Source: Amycolatopsis bullii | GTDB taxonomy: Bacteria; Actinomycetota; Actinomycetes; Mycobacteriales; Pseudonocardiaceae | DNA length: 64,000 nucleotides | NCBI RefSeq assembly: GCF_014654205.1 | Contig: NZ_BNAW01000035.1 | Span: 1-64,000, forward strand | Reading direction: 5' to 3' | Shown here: piece after piece, positions 8,515 through 16,125 of the stretch | Layout of the letters: each line of letters starts with the position of its first letter | How positions within the stretch are numbered: position 1 is the stretch's first letter | Notes under the pieces: model-generated | Database searches by the model: none | What the model was told of the DNA's origin: nothing | The model's input: only the letters and a program-made list of their open reading frames with translations | Made by a program: the position numbers and the translations under genes

Positions 8515-8867
8515 GTGAGTGCTTCGTCGACGGTCGGGTGGACGCCGATCCACGTGTCGAGCCCGGTCGTCTTCAACGGACCCGACGTCACCGGGGAATC
8601 GCTCACCACGCACAACGCGCGCTCGGCCAGCCTGCGGTGGGCCGCCGCGAGCACCTGCAGCCCCGCCGAGCAGAAGAACGTCACCTCGCGCAGATCGACC
8701 ACCAGTTTCTCCGGCCCGCGGGCCAGCACCACGTCGACGACTTCCCCGAACTCCGGCGCACTGACCAGATCGATCTCCCCCGCCACGGCCAGGACCGCGG
8801 CGCGGCCCCGCCAGTCGAGCGTCACCGCCAGCTCGGTGGCCGGCAGGTCCGGCGGCGAAGAGGTCAT
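8511..8867 (-). CDS. STAS-domain anti-sigma factor antagonist (RsbV-like)
   Basis: 118 residues from the ATG at 8867; an in-frame TTG at 8897 would add 10 residues and is the alternative, since the GGGAGG before the ATG is only 2 bases away. A STAS fold spans the chain (VLAVAGEIDLVSAPEF at the N-terminus). The phospho-acceptor Ser lies in DLREVTFFCSAGLQVL. Dephosphorylated antagonists sequester the RsbW-like kinase encoded immediately downstream. The phosphatase at the head of this operon is the obvious candidate to dephosphorylate it (inference). Confidence 0.87.
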   Translation of the reverse strand: MTSSPPDLPATELAVTLDWRGRAAVLAVAGEIDLVSAPEFGEVVDVVLARGPEKLVVDLREVTFFCSAGLQVLAAAHRRLAERALCVVSDSPVTSGPLKTTGLDTWIGVHPTVDEALT

Positions 8868-8901
8868 GGCCTCCCATCGTGCCGCACTCCCCGCCAAACG
8901 G

Positions 8902-9342
8902 CTACCTGTGCGGGAGCTTCACCACCGTCACCCAGAAATCGTCGATCTTCCGGACCACCTCGACGAACTTCTCGAAGTCGACCGGCTTGGTGACGTAGGC
9001 GTTGGCGTGCAGCTCGTAGCTGCGCAGGATGTCCTCCTCCGCTTCGGACGTGGTCAGCACGACCACCGGGATCGTGCACAGCCCGGGGTCCTGTTTGATC
9101 TCGCCGAGCAGTTCCCGGCCGTCCTTGCGGGGCAGGTTCAGGTCGAGCAGGATCAGCCCCGGCCGCGGCGCCGCACCGAACGGCCCTTCGCGCTTCAGGA
9201 ACCGCAGCGCTTCGACGCCGTCTTCGGCGACGTGCAGCGGGTTGCGGATCTTGTGGTGCGCGAAGGCTTCCCGGGTCATCAGCACGTCACCCGGGTCGTC
9301 CTCGACGAGCAGGATGTCGATCGGGGTCGGCGCCTCGGTCAT
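8902..9342 (-). CDS. single-domain response regulator (CheY/Rcp1-like)
   Basis: 146 residues, receiver domain only. Acidic pocket in LLVEDDPGD, phospho-acceptor Asp in LILLDLNLPRKDG, Thr in VVLTTS and Lys in VTKP. The insert between beta-3 and alpha-3 and the LPRKDG context are typical of Rcp1-like regulators paired with phytochrome-like kinases. The ATG at 9342 overlaps the stop of the histidine kinase (ATGA). With no output domain it probably acts by protein contact, either returning phosphate or controlling the downstream STAS/RsbW pair (inference). Confidence 0.92.
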   Translation of the reverse strand: MTEAPTPIDILLVEDDPGDVLMTREAFAHHKIRNPLHVAEDGVEALRFLKREGPFGAAPRPGLILLDLNLPRKDGRELLGEIKQDPGLCTIPVVVLTTSEAEEDILRSYELHANAYVTKPVDFEKFVEVVRKIDDFWVTVVKLPHR

Positions 9343-10943
9343 GCGGTCTCCCCCTCTTCGAGAGCCGGCAGGGTGAAGCGGAAGGTGGTGTCCGCGGCCT
9401 CGGTGTCGAGCCAGATCCGGCCGCCGTGGTACTCGACGATCCGGCGGCACAGGGCCAGGCCGATCCCGGTGCCCGGGTACGCCGAGCGCGTGTGCAGCCG
9501 CTGGAACAGCGCGAACACCCGTTCCGCGTACTCCGCGTCGATGCCGATCCCGTTGTCCGTCACGGAGAACACCCAGTCGCCGCCGTCGCGTTCGGCGGTG
9601 ACCCGGACCTCCGGCGGCGCCTCGCCCTTGAACTTCAGCGCGTTGCCGATGAGGTTCTGGAACACCGCCGTCATCAGCGCCGGCTCGACGCGGACCTCCG
9701 GCAGGTCGCCGCGGGAGACCTTGCCGCCGCTGAGCGAGAGCGCGACCTCCAGGTTCGCGATCGCGTCGTCGACCAGCGCGCCCGCGTCGGCCACGACGTG
9801 CTCGCCCGGCTTCCGGCCGACCCGGGAGAACGCCAGCAGGTCGTTGATCAGGGTCTGCATCCGCTTCGCGCCGTCGACGGCGTACTCGATGTACTGCTCG
9901 CCCCGCTCGTCGAGCAGGCCCTGGTACCGCCGCTGGAGCAGCTGGCAGAAGCTGGCCACCTTCCGCAGCGGCTCCTGCAGGTCGTGCGAAGCGACGTAGG
10001 CGAACTGCTCCAGGTCGGCGTTGGACCGCTCCAGCTCGCGCGTGCGCCGGTCGAGCATCGCGTTGGTTTCTTCCGCCTCGCGCGTGCGCCGGTCCAGCAT
10101 CGCGTTGGTTTCCTCCGCCTCCCGCGTGCGCCGGTCCAGCAGGGCGTGCGCCTGCTCGAGCTCGGCGACCTCGTCGAGGATGCGCTGCCGCATCGCCTCG
10201 ACGTCGGCGCCGAGCTGGACGATCTCGCGCGGCCCGCTCCCGCTCACCGGGCGGTGGATGTCGGAATCCGCGACCCGGCGGACTTCGGCGGCCAGCCGCA
10301 GGATCGGCCGGGTGACGACCTGCCGCAGGCCGAAGAACAGCATCGCGAACAACACCAGGACCAGCACGCCGACGACCACGAACATCGCGTTGAGGAAGCT
10401 CGCCGCCGCGTCGAGGTCCGCTCGGCCGCTGTCGCGCAGCGCGGCGAGGTGGTCGAGCTGGGCGTCGAGTGCCCGGCGCACGTCGACGAACAGCGTCCGG
10501 CCGCGCTCGACCTGGTCGGCGGTGACCGGCGGCGCGTCGGGGGCGATGGTGGGGGCGGCCGCGGCCTGCCAGGCGGTGGCCGCCCGCAGCACGGCGTCGA
10601 GGTCGTCGCCGATCCGGGTGCCCGGGGCCGCGCCGAGCTGCCGCAGCTGCGCGACGGCGTCGGCCTGCGACCGCATTCCGTCCGTGTAGGGCACCAGGAA
10701 CGCCGGCTGGCGGCCGAGCTGGTAGCCGCGGACCCCGCTCTCCTGGTTGAGCAGCGCGGTGGACAGCTGGATGGCGGCCAGCCGCTGCGGCGCGACCACG
10801 TCGAGCAGGCGGGTGCGCGCTTCGGCGAGGTTGTTCAGCGCGATGCCGGCGGCGATCAGCGCGGCGACCAGCAGCACGGTCTCGACGGCGGCCAGCAGCG
10901 CCAGGCGGCGGCGGATCGGCCGGCCGCGTGCGTCAACGCTCAT
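9339..10943 (-). CDS. membrane histidine kinase: CHASE3-like sensor, HAMP, HisKA, HATPase
   Basis: 534 residues. TM1 about 16-35 and TM2 about 184-206 bracket a periplasmic helical CHASE3-like region containing NQESGVRGYQLG. HAMP (about 207-258) leads into a coiled coil with a 14-residue unit, LDRRTREAEETNAM, present twice plus a partial third copy (269-304). The phospho-acceptor is His320 in YVASHDLQEPLRKV. N-box NLIGNALKF, DNGIGI and GTGIGLALC complete the ATPase. The HDLQEPLR type is shared with phytochrome-like kinases. GAGG lies 5 bases before the ATG, and the start overlaps the upstream phosphatase gene by 11 bases. The unit number may tune signal transfer (inference). Confidence 0.93.
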   Translation of the reverse strand: MSVDARGRPIRRRLALLAAVETVLLVAALIAAGIALNNLAEARTRLLDVVAPQRLAAIQLSTALLNQESGVRGYQLGRQPAFLVPYTDGMRSQADAVAQLRQLGAAPGTRIGDDLDAVLRAATAWQAAAAPTIAPDAPPVTADQVERGRTLFVDVRRALDAQLDHLAALRDSGRADLDAAASFLNAMFVVVGVLVLVLFAMLFFGLRQVVTRPILRLAAEVRRVADSDIHRPVSGSGPREIVQLGADVEAMRQRILDEVAELEQAHALLDRRTREAEETNAMLDRRTREAEETNAMLDRRTRELERSNADLEQFAYVASHDLQEPLRKVASFCQLLQRRYQGLLDERGEQYIEYAVDGAKRMQTLINDLLAFSRVGRKPGEHVVADAGALVDDAIANLEVALSLSGGKVSRGDLPEVRVEPALMTAVFQNLIGNALKFKGEAPPEVRVTAERDGGDWVFSVTDNGIGIDAEYAERVFALFQRLHTRSAYPGTGIGLALCRRIVEYHGGRIWLDTEAADTTFRFTLPALEEGETA

Positions 10944-12150
10944 CGGCCTCGGCTTCCGGGTCGTGGGCTTCGGGGTCGTGGCTGAGCAGGGCGAGGGCGA
11001 CGTCGTCGTCGAGCGGGCCCGAGTTGAGCCGTTCGGCCCGGGCGATCAGCTCGTCGAGCAGGGCGTGGCTGTGGATCCCGGTCTCCCGCTTGATGTCGAG
11101 GACCAGCTCGGCCATCCGCTCGTGGCCCAGCCGTTCGGACCCGGCGCCGACCCGGCCCTCGAACACGCCGTCGGTGTACAGCAGCAGCGACCACCCCGGT
11201 TCCAGCGGCACGTCCACCGCGTCCCACTTGGCGCCTTCGACGACGCCGAGCGGGACGCCCAGGCGTTCGCGGGAGAGCAGGTGCCCGTCGCCCGGGGTGA
11301 GCAGCAGCGGCGGCAGGTGCCCGGCCAGCGACAGGCGCAGGGACCTGCGGTCCGGCGCGACGACGACCATGCAGACGGTGGCGAACAGCGGCTCGATCCG
11401 CTCGTGCACCAGGACCCGCTCGACCATGCTCAGCACGTCGGGCATCGGCAGGCCGGCCATCACCAGCGAGCGCCACGCGATCCGCAGCGCGACGCCGAGT
11501 GCGGCCTCGTCCGGCCCGTGGCCGCAGACGTCGCCGATCATCATGTGCACCGTGCCGTCGGCGAGCTCGATCGCGTCGTAGAAGTCGCCACCGAGCAGGG
11601 AGCCGTTGCGGCCGGGCCGGTAGCGGGCGGCCAGGTCGAGGTGGGGGTCGCGCAGCAGCGGGCTGGGCAGCAGGCCGCGTTCGAGCCGCGCGTTCTCTCG
11701 CGCGAGCAGCTGCTGCTGGAGGAACTGCTGCTCGACCTGCTCGGCGCGCTTGCGTTCGCGGGCGAAGCGCAGGGCCTTCACCAGCAGCGGGCCGTCGACC
11801 TGGTCCTTGACGAGGTAGTCCTGCGCGCCGGCGGCGACCGCGGCGACCCCGGTGGCCTGGTCGTGCTGCCCGGTCAGGACGACCACCGCGACCCCCGGCG
11901 CGTGCTGCCCGAGCTTGGTCAGGCCGCCCAAGCCCATGGCGTCGGGCAGCTGCAGGTCGAGCACGACGCAGTCGGCGGTGAGCGGGCCGCTGAGCGCGGC
12001 GGTGAGCGTCTCGACGCGTTCGAGCGCGTACGGCACGTCGGTGTCCGCCAGCATCTCCTCGACCAGCAGCGCGTCGCCGTCGTCGTCCTCGATCAGGAGC
12101 ACCCGCAGGCGCGTGCGGGGATCCCACGATGAGTCGAGCGCGGCGGTCAC
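10933..12150 (-). CDS. receiver domain fused to SpoIIE/RsbU-type PP2C phosphatase
   Basis: 405 residues. The receiver (about 15-130) shows LLIEDDDGD, phospho-acceptor VVLDLQLPD and VVLTG...LVKDQ. A helical linker (about 131-160) joins a PPM phosphatase with metal motifs GGDFYDA, GDVCGHG, YTDGV and DDDVALALL. The GTG at 12150 has GGGAG 6 bases upstream. It is the first gene of the operon. Phosphorylation by the downstream kinase could switch on dephosphorylation of the STAS antagonist, connecting a two-component input to partner switching (inference from order and families). Confidence 0.93.
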   Translation of the reverse strand: MTAALDSSWDPRTRLRVLLIEDDDGDALLVEEMLADTDVPYALERVETLTAALSGPLTADCVVLDLQLPDAMGLGGLTKLGQHAPGVAVVVLTGQHDQATGVAAVAAGAQDYLVKDQVDGPLLVKALRFARERKRAEQVEQQFLQQQLLARENARLERGLLPSPLLRDPHLDLAARYRPGRNGSLLGGDFYDAIELADGTVHMMIGDVCGHGPDEAALGVALRIAWRSLVMAGLPMPDVLSMVERVLVHERIEPLFATVCMVVVAPDRRSLRLSLAGHLPPLLLTPGDGHLLSRERLGVPLGVVEGAKWDAVDVPLEPGWSLLLYTDGVFEGRVGAGSERLGHERMAELVLDIKRETGIHSHALLDELIARAERLNSGPLDDDVALALLSHDPEAHDPEAEADER

Positions 12151-12241
12151 CGGCGTCTCCCGTTCGGCTGCTCTTGAGCCAGCACATCCAGACGATCAAC
12201 CCTAGCGGCACCGGCCGCGGCCGCCTACGGCCGTGGAACCG

Positions 12242-12280
12242 GTCCCACCGGGGTAGCGTTTTATAGCACCCCGGTGGGAC
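12242..12280. promoter_or_regulatory. perfect 13-bp inverted repeat between divergent genes
   Basis: GTCCCACCGGGGT (12242-12254) and ACCCCGGTGGGAC (12268-12280) are exact inverse complements. The stem can extend by two GC pairs past one bulged base, leaving the loop GTTTTATA. It lies 91 bases upstream of the phosphatase GTG and 67 bases upstream of the small membrane protein gene. Both genes point away from it, so an operator is more likely than a terminator. The only AT-rich hexamer near it is within the loop. Confidence 0.5.
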
Positions 12281-12347
12281 ACCGGATCGATAACGGTTCG
12301 GGTGCCGCCCGTGCCGGGACCGGACATATCCCGCATACGCTGCGCGG

Positions 12348-12704
12348 ATGCCCCGGTCCGCCGCGCTCGCCTGGTGGGGTGCGACGGCGTGCTGGTTCCT
12401 CGGCACCCTCGCCGGCCGCCTGACCGGTCACCGGAGCGAGGTCACCGGAGCGGTCCCGCTGCCGGTCGCCGTGCTCGTGTTCGCCGTCTGCGCGGGAGCT
12501 TTCGCGCTGCTCGTCCACGCCGCCCGCCGCGGGGTGAAGGGCGCCCGTCCGGCGCTGGCGGTCGCCGGTGGGCTCGGCGTCGTCGACCTCGTGGCGCAGC
12601 TCGCCGGGGACGTGGTCGCGCGCGACTTCGGGCACGGCGGGTTGTTCCTGGCCGCGCTGGTCTGCTCGGGTGCCGGGTTCAGGTTGATGTTCCGGTCCCG
12701 CTGA
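12348..12704 (+). CDS. small membrane protein, unknown
   Basis: 118 residues with three or four hydrophobic segments (about 6-24, 35-58, 68-87, 95-112), little else, and a basic C-terminus (MFRSR). No family recognised. It is a short orphan on the plus strand between the divergent signalling operon and the convergent DUF6801-like genes. The reverse strand of the same stretch also has an open frame, but codon position GC and hydrophobic periodicity favour this one. Confidence 0.55.
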   Translation: MPRSAALAWWGATACWFLGTLAGRLTGHRSEVTGAVPLPVAVLVFAVCAGAFALLVHAARRGVKGARPALAVAGGLGVVDLVAQLAGDVVARDFGHGGLFLAALVCSGAGFRLMFRSR

Positions 12705-12867
12705 GCCGTTCGGAACAGGTCCAGCACCGGCGTACTGCCGACGCTCGCCCAGCCCGCCAGTGCGTCGCCGCGATCGCGGCCACGAGCTGCGTGCGGGTCG
12801 CCGCGGACAGCACCTGCGTTCGCAGCGTCAGCTTGTCGTCGGTCGCGCCGCGGGAAGTGAGCGGCCG

Positions 12868-13926
12868 TCAGCGCGCGGTCAACGTCAGGGCGAATGTGTT
12901 CCCCTCACCCTGCACCAGCGAACTCAGGAACGCGGTGAACGCGCCACAGCCGGTCAGCGGCGGGATCGTGTACGTGCCGGTGACCGGACCGCCCGTCGCC
13001 ACCGCGAACCCGCTGCCGGTGCGCAGGTCGACCGGGATGGGCGCGCCCGCCCGGCAGCCCGGGTCGGCGACCGGCAGCCCGAAGAGCGTCACCTGCGGCA
13101 AGGCCAGCGTGAACGCCGAGTGCGCGGTGAACCCGCCGTCGCGCAGTTCGCCGGTCTGCGGGCCGTCCGGGGTGAACTGCAGGTCCGCGCGGCCGGGCAC
13201 GAACCCGAACGCCTTGAACTCCGCGCCGGTCCTGTCGAACGCCGTCGCGAACTCCGGGCCTGCCGCGAGCGATCCGGTGAGCGGGGCGGTCGAGCGCAGT
13301 GCCTTCACCGCCGTCGACCCCGCCACGGTGTAGCGGTGCTGGGTCGGCGTGCTGCCGAGCTCGAAGCCGAGCAGCACCGGGTCCTGGCCCGGGTCGAGCG
13401 TGCACTCCGAGGTGAACGAGCCGAGCCCGGTGAACGAACCGTCCGCCTTCTTCGGCGTCAGCCGGGTGCTGAACCCGCCGATGGTCAGCGTCGTCTTCCC
13501 CGCGTTCGGCAGCTGGACCGGCGGCACCGAACCGGACGCCGTGGCGGTGAACGCCCCCGACGGCGGCACCGCCGTCTTCGCCACCGTCAACGGGAGGCTC
13601 AGCGGCAGCGTCAGCGGGCCGTTGGCCAGCGTCACCCCTGCGGACGCCGTCCCTTCGATGCTCGCCGCGCCGACCAGGGCCAGGCCACGGGCGGACTTGT
13701 CCGGCACCGTCACCGAGACCGCGAGGTCCCCCGTCGTGAACGTCCCGCCCGGCGCGGACGGCACCTCGAAGGCGGCCTTGATCTCCACGGCCAGCTGCTG
13801 CCTGCCGATCAACGGGAACGGGCAGGTGAACGTCAGCTCCTTGTCGACCGGCGTCGACGCCGCCGCGGGCGTGGCGACGGCGGAAGCGAGCACGCAGGCG
13901 GCGAGCAACGACCGGGCGATCCGCAC
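12868..13926 (-). CDS. secreted DUF6801-like protein
   Basis: 352 residues with a signal peptide ending PAAAS. The mature start LTFTCPFPLIGRQQL is the conserved opening shared with the other large DUF6801-like proteins in this window. The C-terminal half ends with LTGCGAFTAFLSSLVQGEGN, the second shared block. Beta-rich, with an internal two-domain layout. Function of the family is not known to me; placement next to Mce genes elsewhere in this window suggests a cell-envelope role. The GTG at 13926 has AAGGGAG 5 bases upstream. Assignment to DUF6801 is from memory of the family. Confidence 0.8.
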   Translation of the reverse strand: MRIARSLLAACVLASAVATPAAASTPVDKELTFTCPFPLIGRQQLAVEIKAAFEVPSAPGGTFTTGDLAVSVTVPDKSARGLALVGAASIEGTASAGVTLANGPLTLPLSLPLTVAKTAVPPSGAFTATASGSVPPVQLPNAGKTTLTIGGFSTRLTPKKADGSFTGLGSFTSECTLDPGQDPVLLGFELGSTPTQHRYTVAGSTAVKALRSTAPLTGSLAAGPEFATAFDRTGAEFKAFGFVPGRADLQFTPDGPQTGELRDGGFTAHSAFTLALPQVTLFGLPVADPGCRAGAPIPVDLRTGSGFAVATGGPVTGTYTIPPLTGCGAFTAFLSSLVQGEGNTFALTLTAR

Positions 13927-13962
13927 GGGCGCTCCCTTTCTCGAGGTTTGCGGGACGTGGCA

Positions 13963-14004
13963 CCGGCCCCCGCCGCGGCACGGTCAGCGCGCAGCGGGGG
14001 CCGG
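13963..14004 (-). terminator. GC hairpin between the two DUF6801-like genes
   Basis: CCGGCCCCCGC and GCGGGGGCCGG form a perfect 11-bp stem with a 20-base loop. It lies just after the stop of the upstream gene (14014) and before the start of the next. No U-run is present. It may terminate or attenuate read-through between the paralogues. Confidence 0.55.
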
Positions 14005-14013
14005 CAGATCGGG

Positions 14014-15243
14014 CTACTTCTTGGCGAGGGTCAGGTCCAGCGAGTTGCCGTCGCTCTTGGCGAAGGCGCTGACGATGTCGTTGAACGGACCGCAGTTCTG
14101 CAGCGCGGACAGCGAGTACGTGCCCGACAGCTTGCCGCCCTTGAGCAGGTCGAAGTCGGGACCGGTGGTCATCTCGCTGGTCGAGGGGCTGGTCGTGCCG
14201 CACTTCGGGTCGGTGCTGATCGGGATGCCGAACAGGTTGACCGTGGTGAGGAACGTGTCGAACTTGATGTGCGCCTTGAAGCCGGTGCCCACCAGCTCCC
14301 CGGTCTGCGGGCCGTTCTGCACGACCTTGACGTCCGAGCTGCCCTGCAGGAAGCCGAACAGCTTGAACTCGGTGTGCGTCGGGTTCAGCTGCAGGTTGCC
14401 GGTGAACGTCTTGGCCGACAGGTTGACGTCGGCGTCGAACGAACCGGTGATCGGCGCGGTGCTGCCGAGCGACTTCAGCGCCGTCTGCCCGGTGATGCCG
14501 AAGGAGTACTTGATGCCCCCGCCCGGCGGCGTGGTCGTGGGCGGGGTCGTCACCGGCGGGGTGGTCGTCGGCGGCGTCGTGACCGGCGGGGTCGTGGCGG
14601 GCGGGGTGGTCGTCCCGCCGCCGCCGTTGATGGTGATCGTGGCCAGCGTGTTGTTCTGGCCGCTGTCCTGCGTGCAGGGCGCGTCGATCGTGCCGTCCGG
14701 CGTGATGCCGGTGACCGAGCCGTCGGCCTTGCGCGGGGTGACCTTGAGGTTCAGGTCGCCCACGGTGATCTTCGCCTGGCCAGCCTGGGTGAACGTCAGC
14801 GACGGCGTCTTCCCCGCCGCGTTGATGTTCATCTCACCGGACGCCGGGATGTTCGTCTTGTCCAGCGTGATCGGCACGCTGACCGGCAGGTTGAGGCTCG
14901 GCGCGGCGACGGTCGCGCTCGCCGTGGCGGTGCCTTCCAGCGTCGTGGCGCCGATCAGGCTCAGGCCGCTGACGGTGTCCGCGTTGATCGTGGACACGGC
15001 CTTGATGTCGAACGCGCCGGTCGGCTGCCCGGTGTTCACCGTGGTCGGCAGGTCGGTGTTGATCACCACCTTCAGCGACTGGGAACCCACCAGCGGGAAG
15101 GTGCAGTGGTAGTTCAGCGTCAGCGAAATCGGGTCGGCGGCGCTGGTCTGCGCCCCGGCGACGAGCGCGGTGGCGACGAGCCCCACCGCACCCGCGGCCG
15201 CGGCGGCCGCGACCGTCATCTTCTTGCCTCTTGGGTGACTCAC
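14014..15243 (-). CDS. secreted DUF6801-like protein with Thr/Pro linker
   Basis: 409 residues from the GTG at 15243, chosen for GAAGGACC upstream; the open frame continues 18 codons further without a ribosome site. Signal peptide (Ala-rich, ending SAA), conserved start LTLNYHCTFPLVGSQSL (about 38-55), first beta domain to about 200, a TTPPVTTPPT linker (about 205-235), then a second domain ending LQNCGPFNDIVSAFAKSDGN. Same layout as the frameshifted gene near 39 kb. Probably exported and peptidoglycan- or envelope-associated; function unknown. A weak TTGTCAC site lies upstream at 15379. Confidence 0.85.
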   Translation of the reverse strand: MSHPRGKKMTVAAAAAAGAVGLVATALVAGAQTSAADPISLTLNYHCTFPLVGSQSLKVVINTDLPTTVNTGQPTGAFDIKAVSTINADTVSGLSLIGATTLEGTATASATVAAPSLNLPVSVPITLDKTNIPASGEMNINAAGKTPSLTFTQAGQAKITVGDLNLKVTPRKADGSVTGITPDGTIDAPCTQDSGQNNTLATITINGGGGTTTPPATTPPVTTPPTTTPPVTTPPTTTPPGGGIKYSFGITGQTALKSLGSTAPITGSFDADVNLSAKTFTGNLQLNPTHTEFKLFGFLQGSSDVKVVQNGPQTGELVGTGFKAHIKFDTFLTTVNLFGIPISTDPKCGTTSPSTSEMTTGPDFDLLKGGKLSGTYSLSALQNCGPFNDIVSAFAKSDGNSLDLTLAKK

Positions 15244-15561
15244 GATGGTCCTTCCGTGTATCAACAGTGATACGAAACGGCGGCGCGTTCTCTGCAATCG
15301 CGGCCGGACCGTAAGCTAACGAGCGTCGATGGCGCCGATCAAGGGCTTTCGGTAAAAAGGCCACACGGGCACCGCAAATTGTCACACCGGCACGCCAGAC
15401 CACCTGGTTTCCTAGCAGGCCGGGGAAGGTTTCCCCAGCACAGGGGCAACGACGAACCGCTGATGCACGTAACAAAGCCGGTCCTCGAAATGTTTACGCA
15501 CATGCCAACCGGCCATTCTCTTCTTGCTCGCGCGCGAGCGCGGCGCGTAGCTTCGAAACCC
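15244..15561. promoter_or_regulatory. divergent promoter region with a TTGTCAC site
   Basis: 318 bases between the divergent DUF6801-like and lipoprotein genes, relatively AT-rich for this genome. TTGTCACACC at 15379-15388 matches the first seven bases of the TTGTCACGCG motif seen several times between 22 and 54 kb. No RNA gene or convincing terminator is seen. Confidence 0.35.
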
Positions 15562-16125
15562 ATGAAAAGAATGCACAGCGCGGTGCTCGTGATGTCGGTG
15601 GCCGCGCTCCTGTCGTGCGCCGCGTGCGCTTCCGACGCCCCGCCCGACCCCGGACGGCACGCCGACCCCGCGGCCCTCGCCTGGGTCGACAAGGTGTGCA
15701 CCGGCGTGGCCGCGGGCTCGGCGAAGCTCTCGCAGCCGCCCGCCGTCGACGACGCCGACCCGGTGAAGACCCGCGACGCGATGGTGGACTTCCTGGGGCG
15801 CCTCGGTTCCGCACTGGAGGACATGGCGGGCGGCCTGCGCACGGCCGGCGTCCCCCCTGTCCCGGATGGACAGTCCGTTGTGGACAAAGCCACCGGCAAC
15901 CTCACCGAGACGCAGAGCAAGCTGGCCGAGACGAAGACCCGGATGGCGCAGGCGAAGGTGACCGACCAGCCCAGCCTGCGCCAGGTCATCTCCGAAGCCG
16001 ACGCGACGATGGGCAAGCTGACCGATCCCGAGGGCCCGATCAAGGACCTCAAGGCCAACCCGGAACTCGACCTGGCCTTCAGCGAGTCCGCGACCTGCAA
16101 GCGGGTCTACGGGAGCGGCGCGTGA
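15562..16125 (+). CDS. small lipoprotein
   Basis: 187 residues from the ATG at 15562. The start MKRMHSAVLVMSVAALLSC gives a lipoprotein signal with lipobox LLSC (acylated Cys about residue 19; another Cys follows at 22). The mature part is helical with long amphipathic stretches (AMVDFLGRLGSALEDMAGGLR; TETQSKLAETKTRMAQ) and one more Cys pair candidate near the end. Family not recognised; similar small lipoproteins are common in actinomycetes. The stop overlaps the lipase start (GTGA), so they are likely a unit. The ribosome site is weak; ATG 15571 is an alternative. Confidence 0.7.
   Translation: MKRMHSAVLVMSVAALLSCAACASDAPPDPGRHADPAALAWVDKVCTGVAAGSAKLSQPPAVDDADPVKTRDAMVDFLGRLGSALEDMAGGLRTAGVPPVPDGQSVVDKATGNLTETQSKLAETKTRMAQAKVTDQPSLRQVISEADATMGKLTDPEGPIKDLKANPELDLAFSESATCKRVYGSGA

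Noticed and set aside
12428..12727. A 99-codon minus-strand frame opposite the small membrane protein
   Set aside because: Thr/Ala/Arg-rich without structure; the plus-strand frame gives clean transmembrane segments.
14521..14620. CRISPR-like regular repeats (GTCGGCGG/GTGGTC units, also near 39 kb)
   Set aside because: They are in-frame codon repeats for Thr/Pro linkers with no unique spacers.
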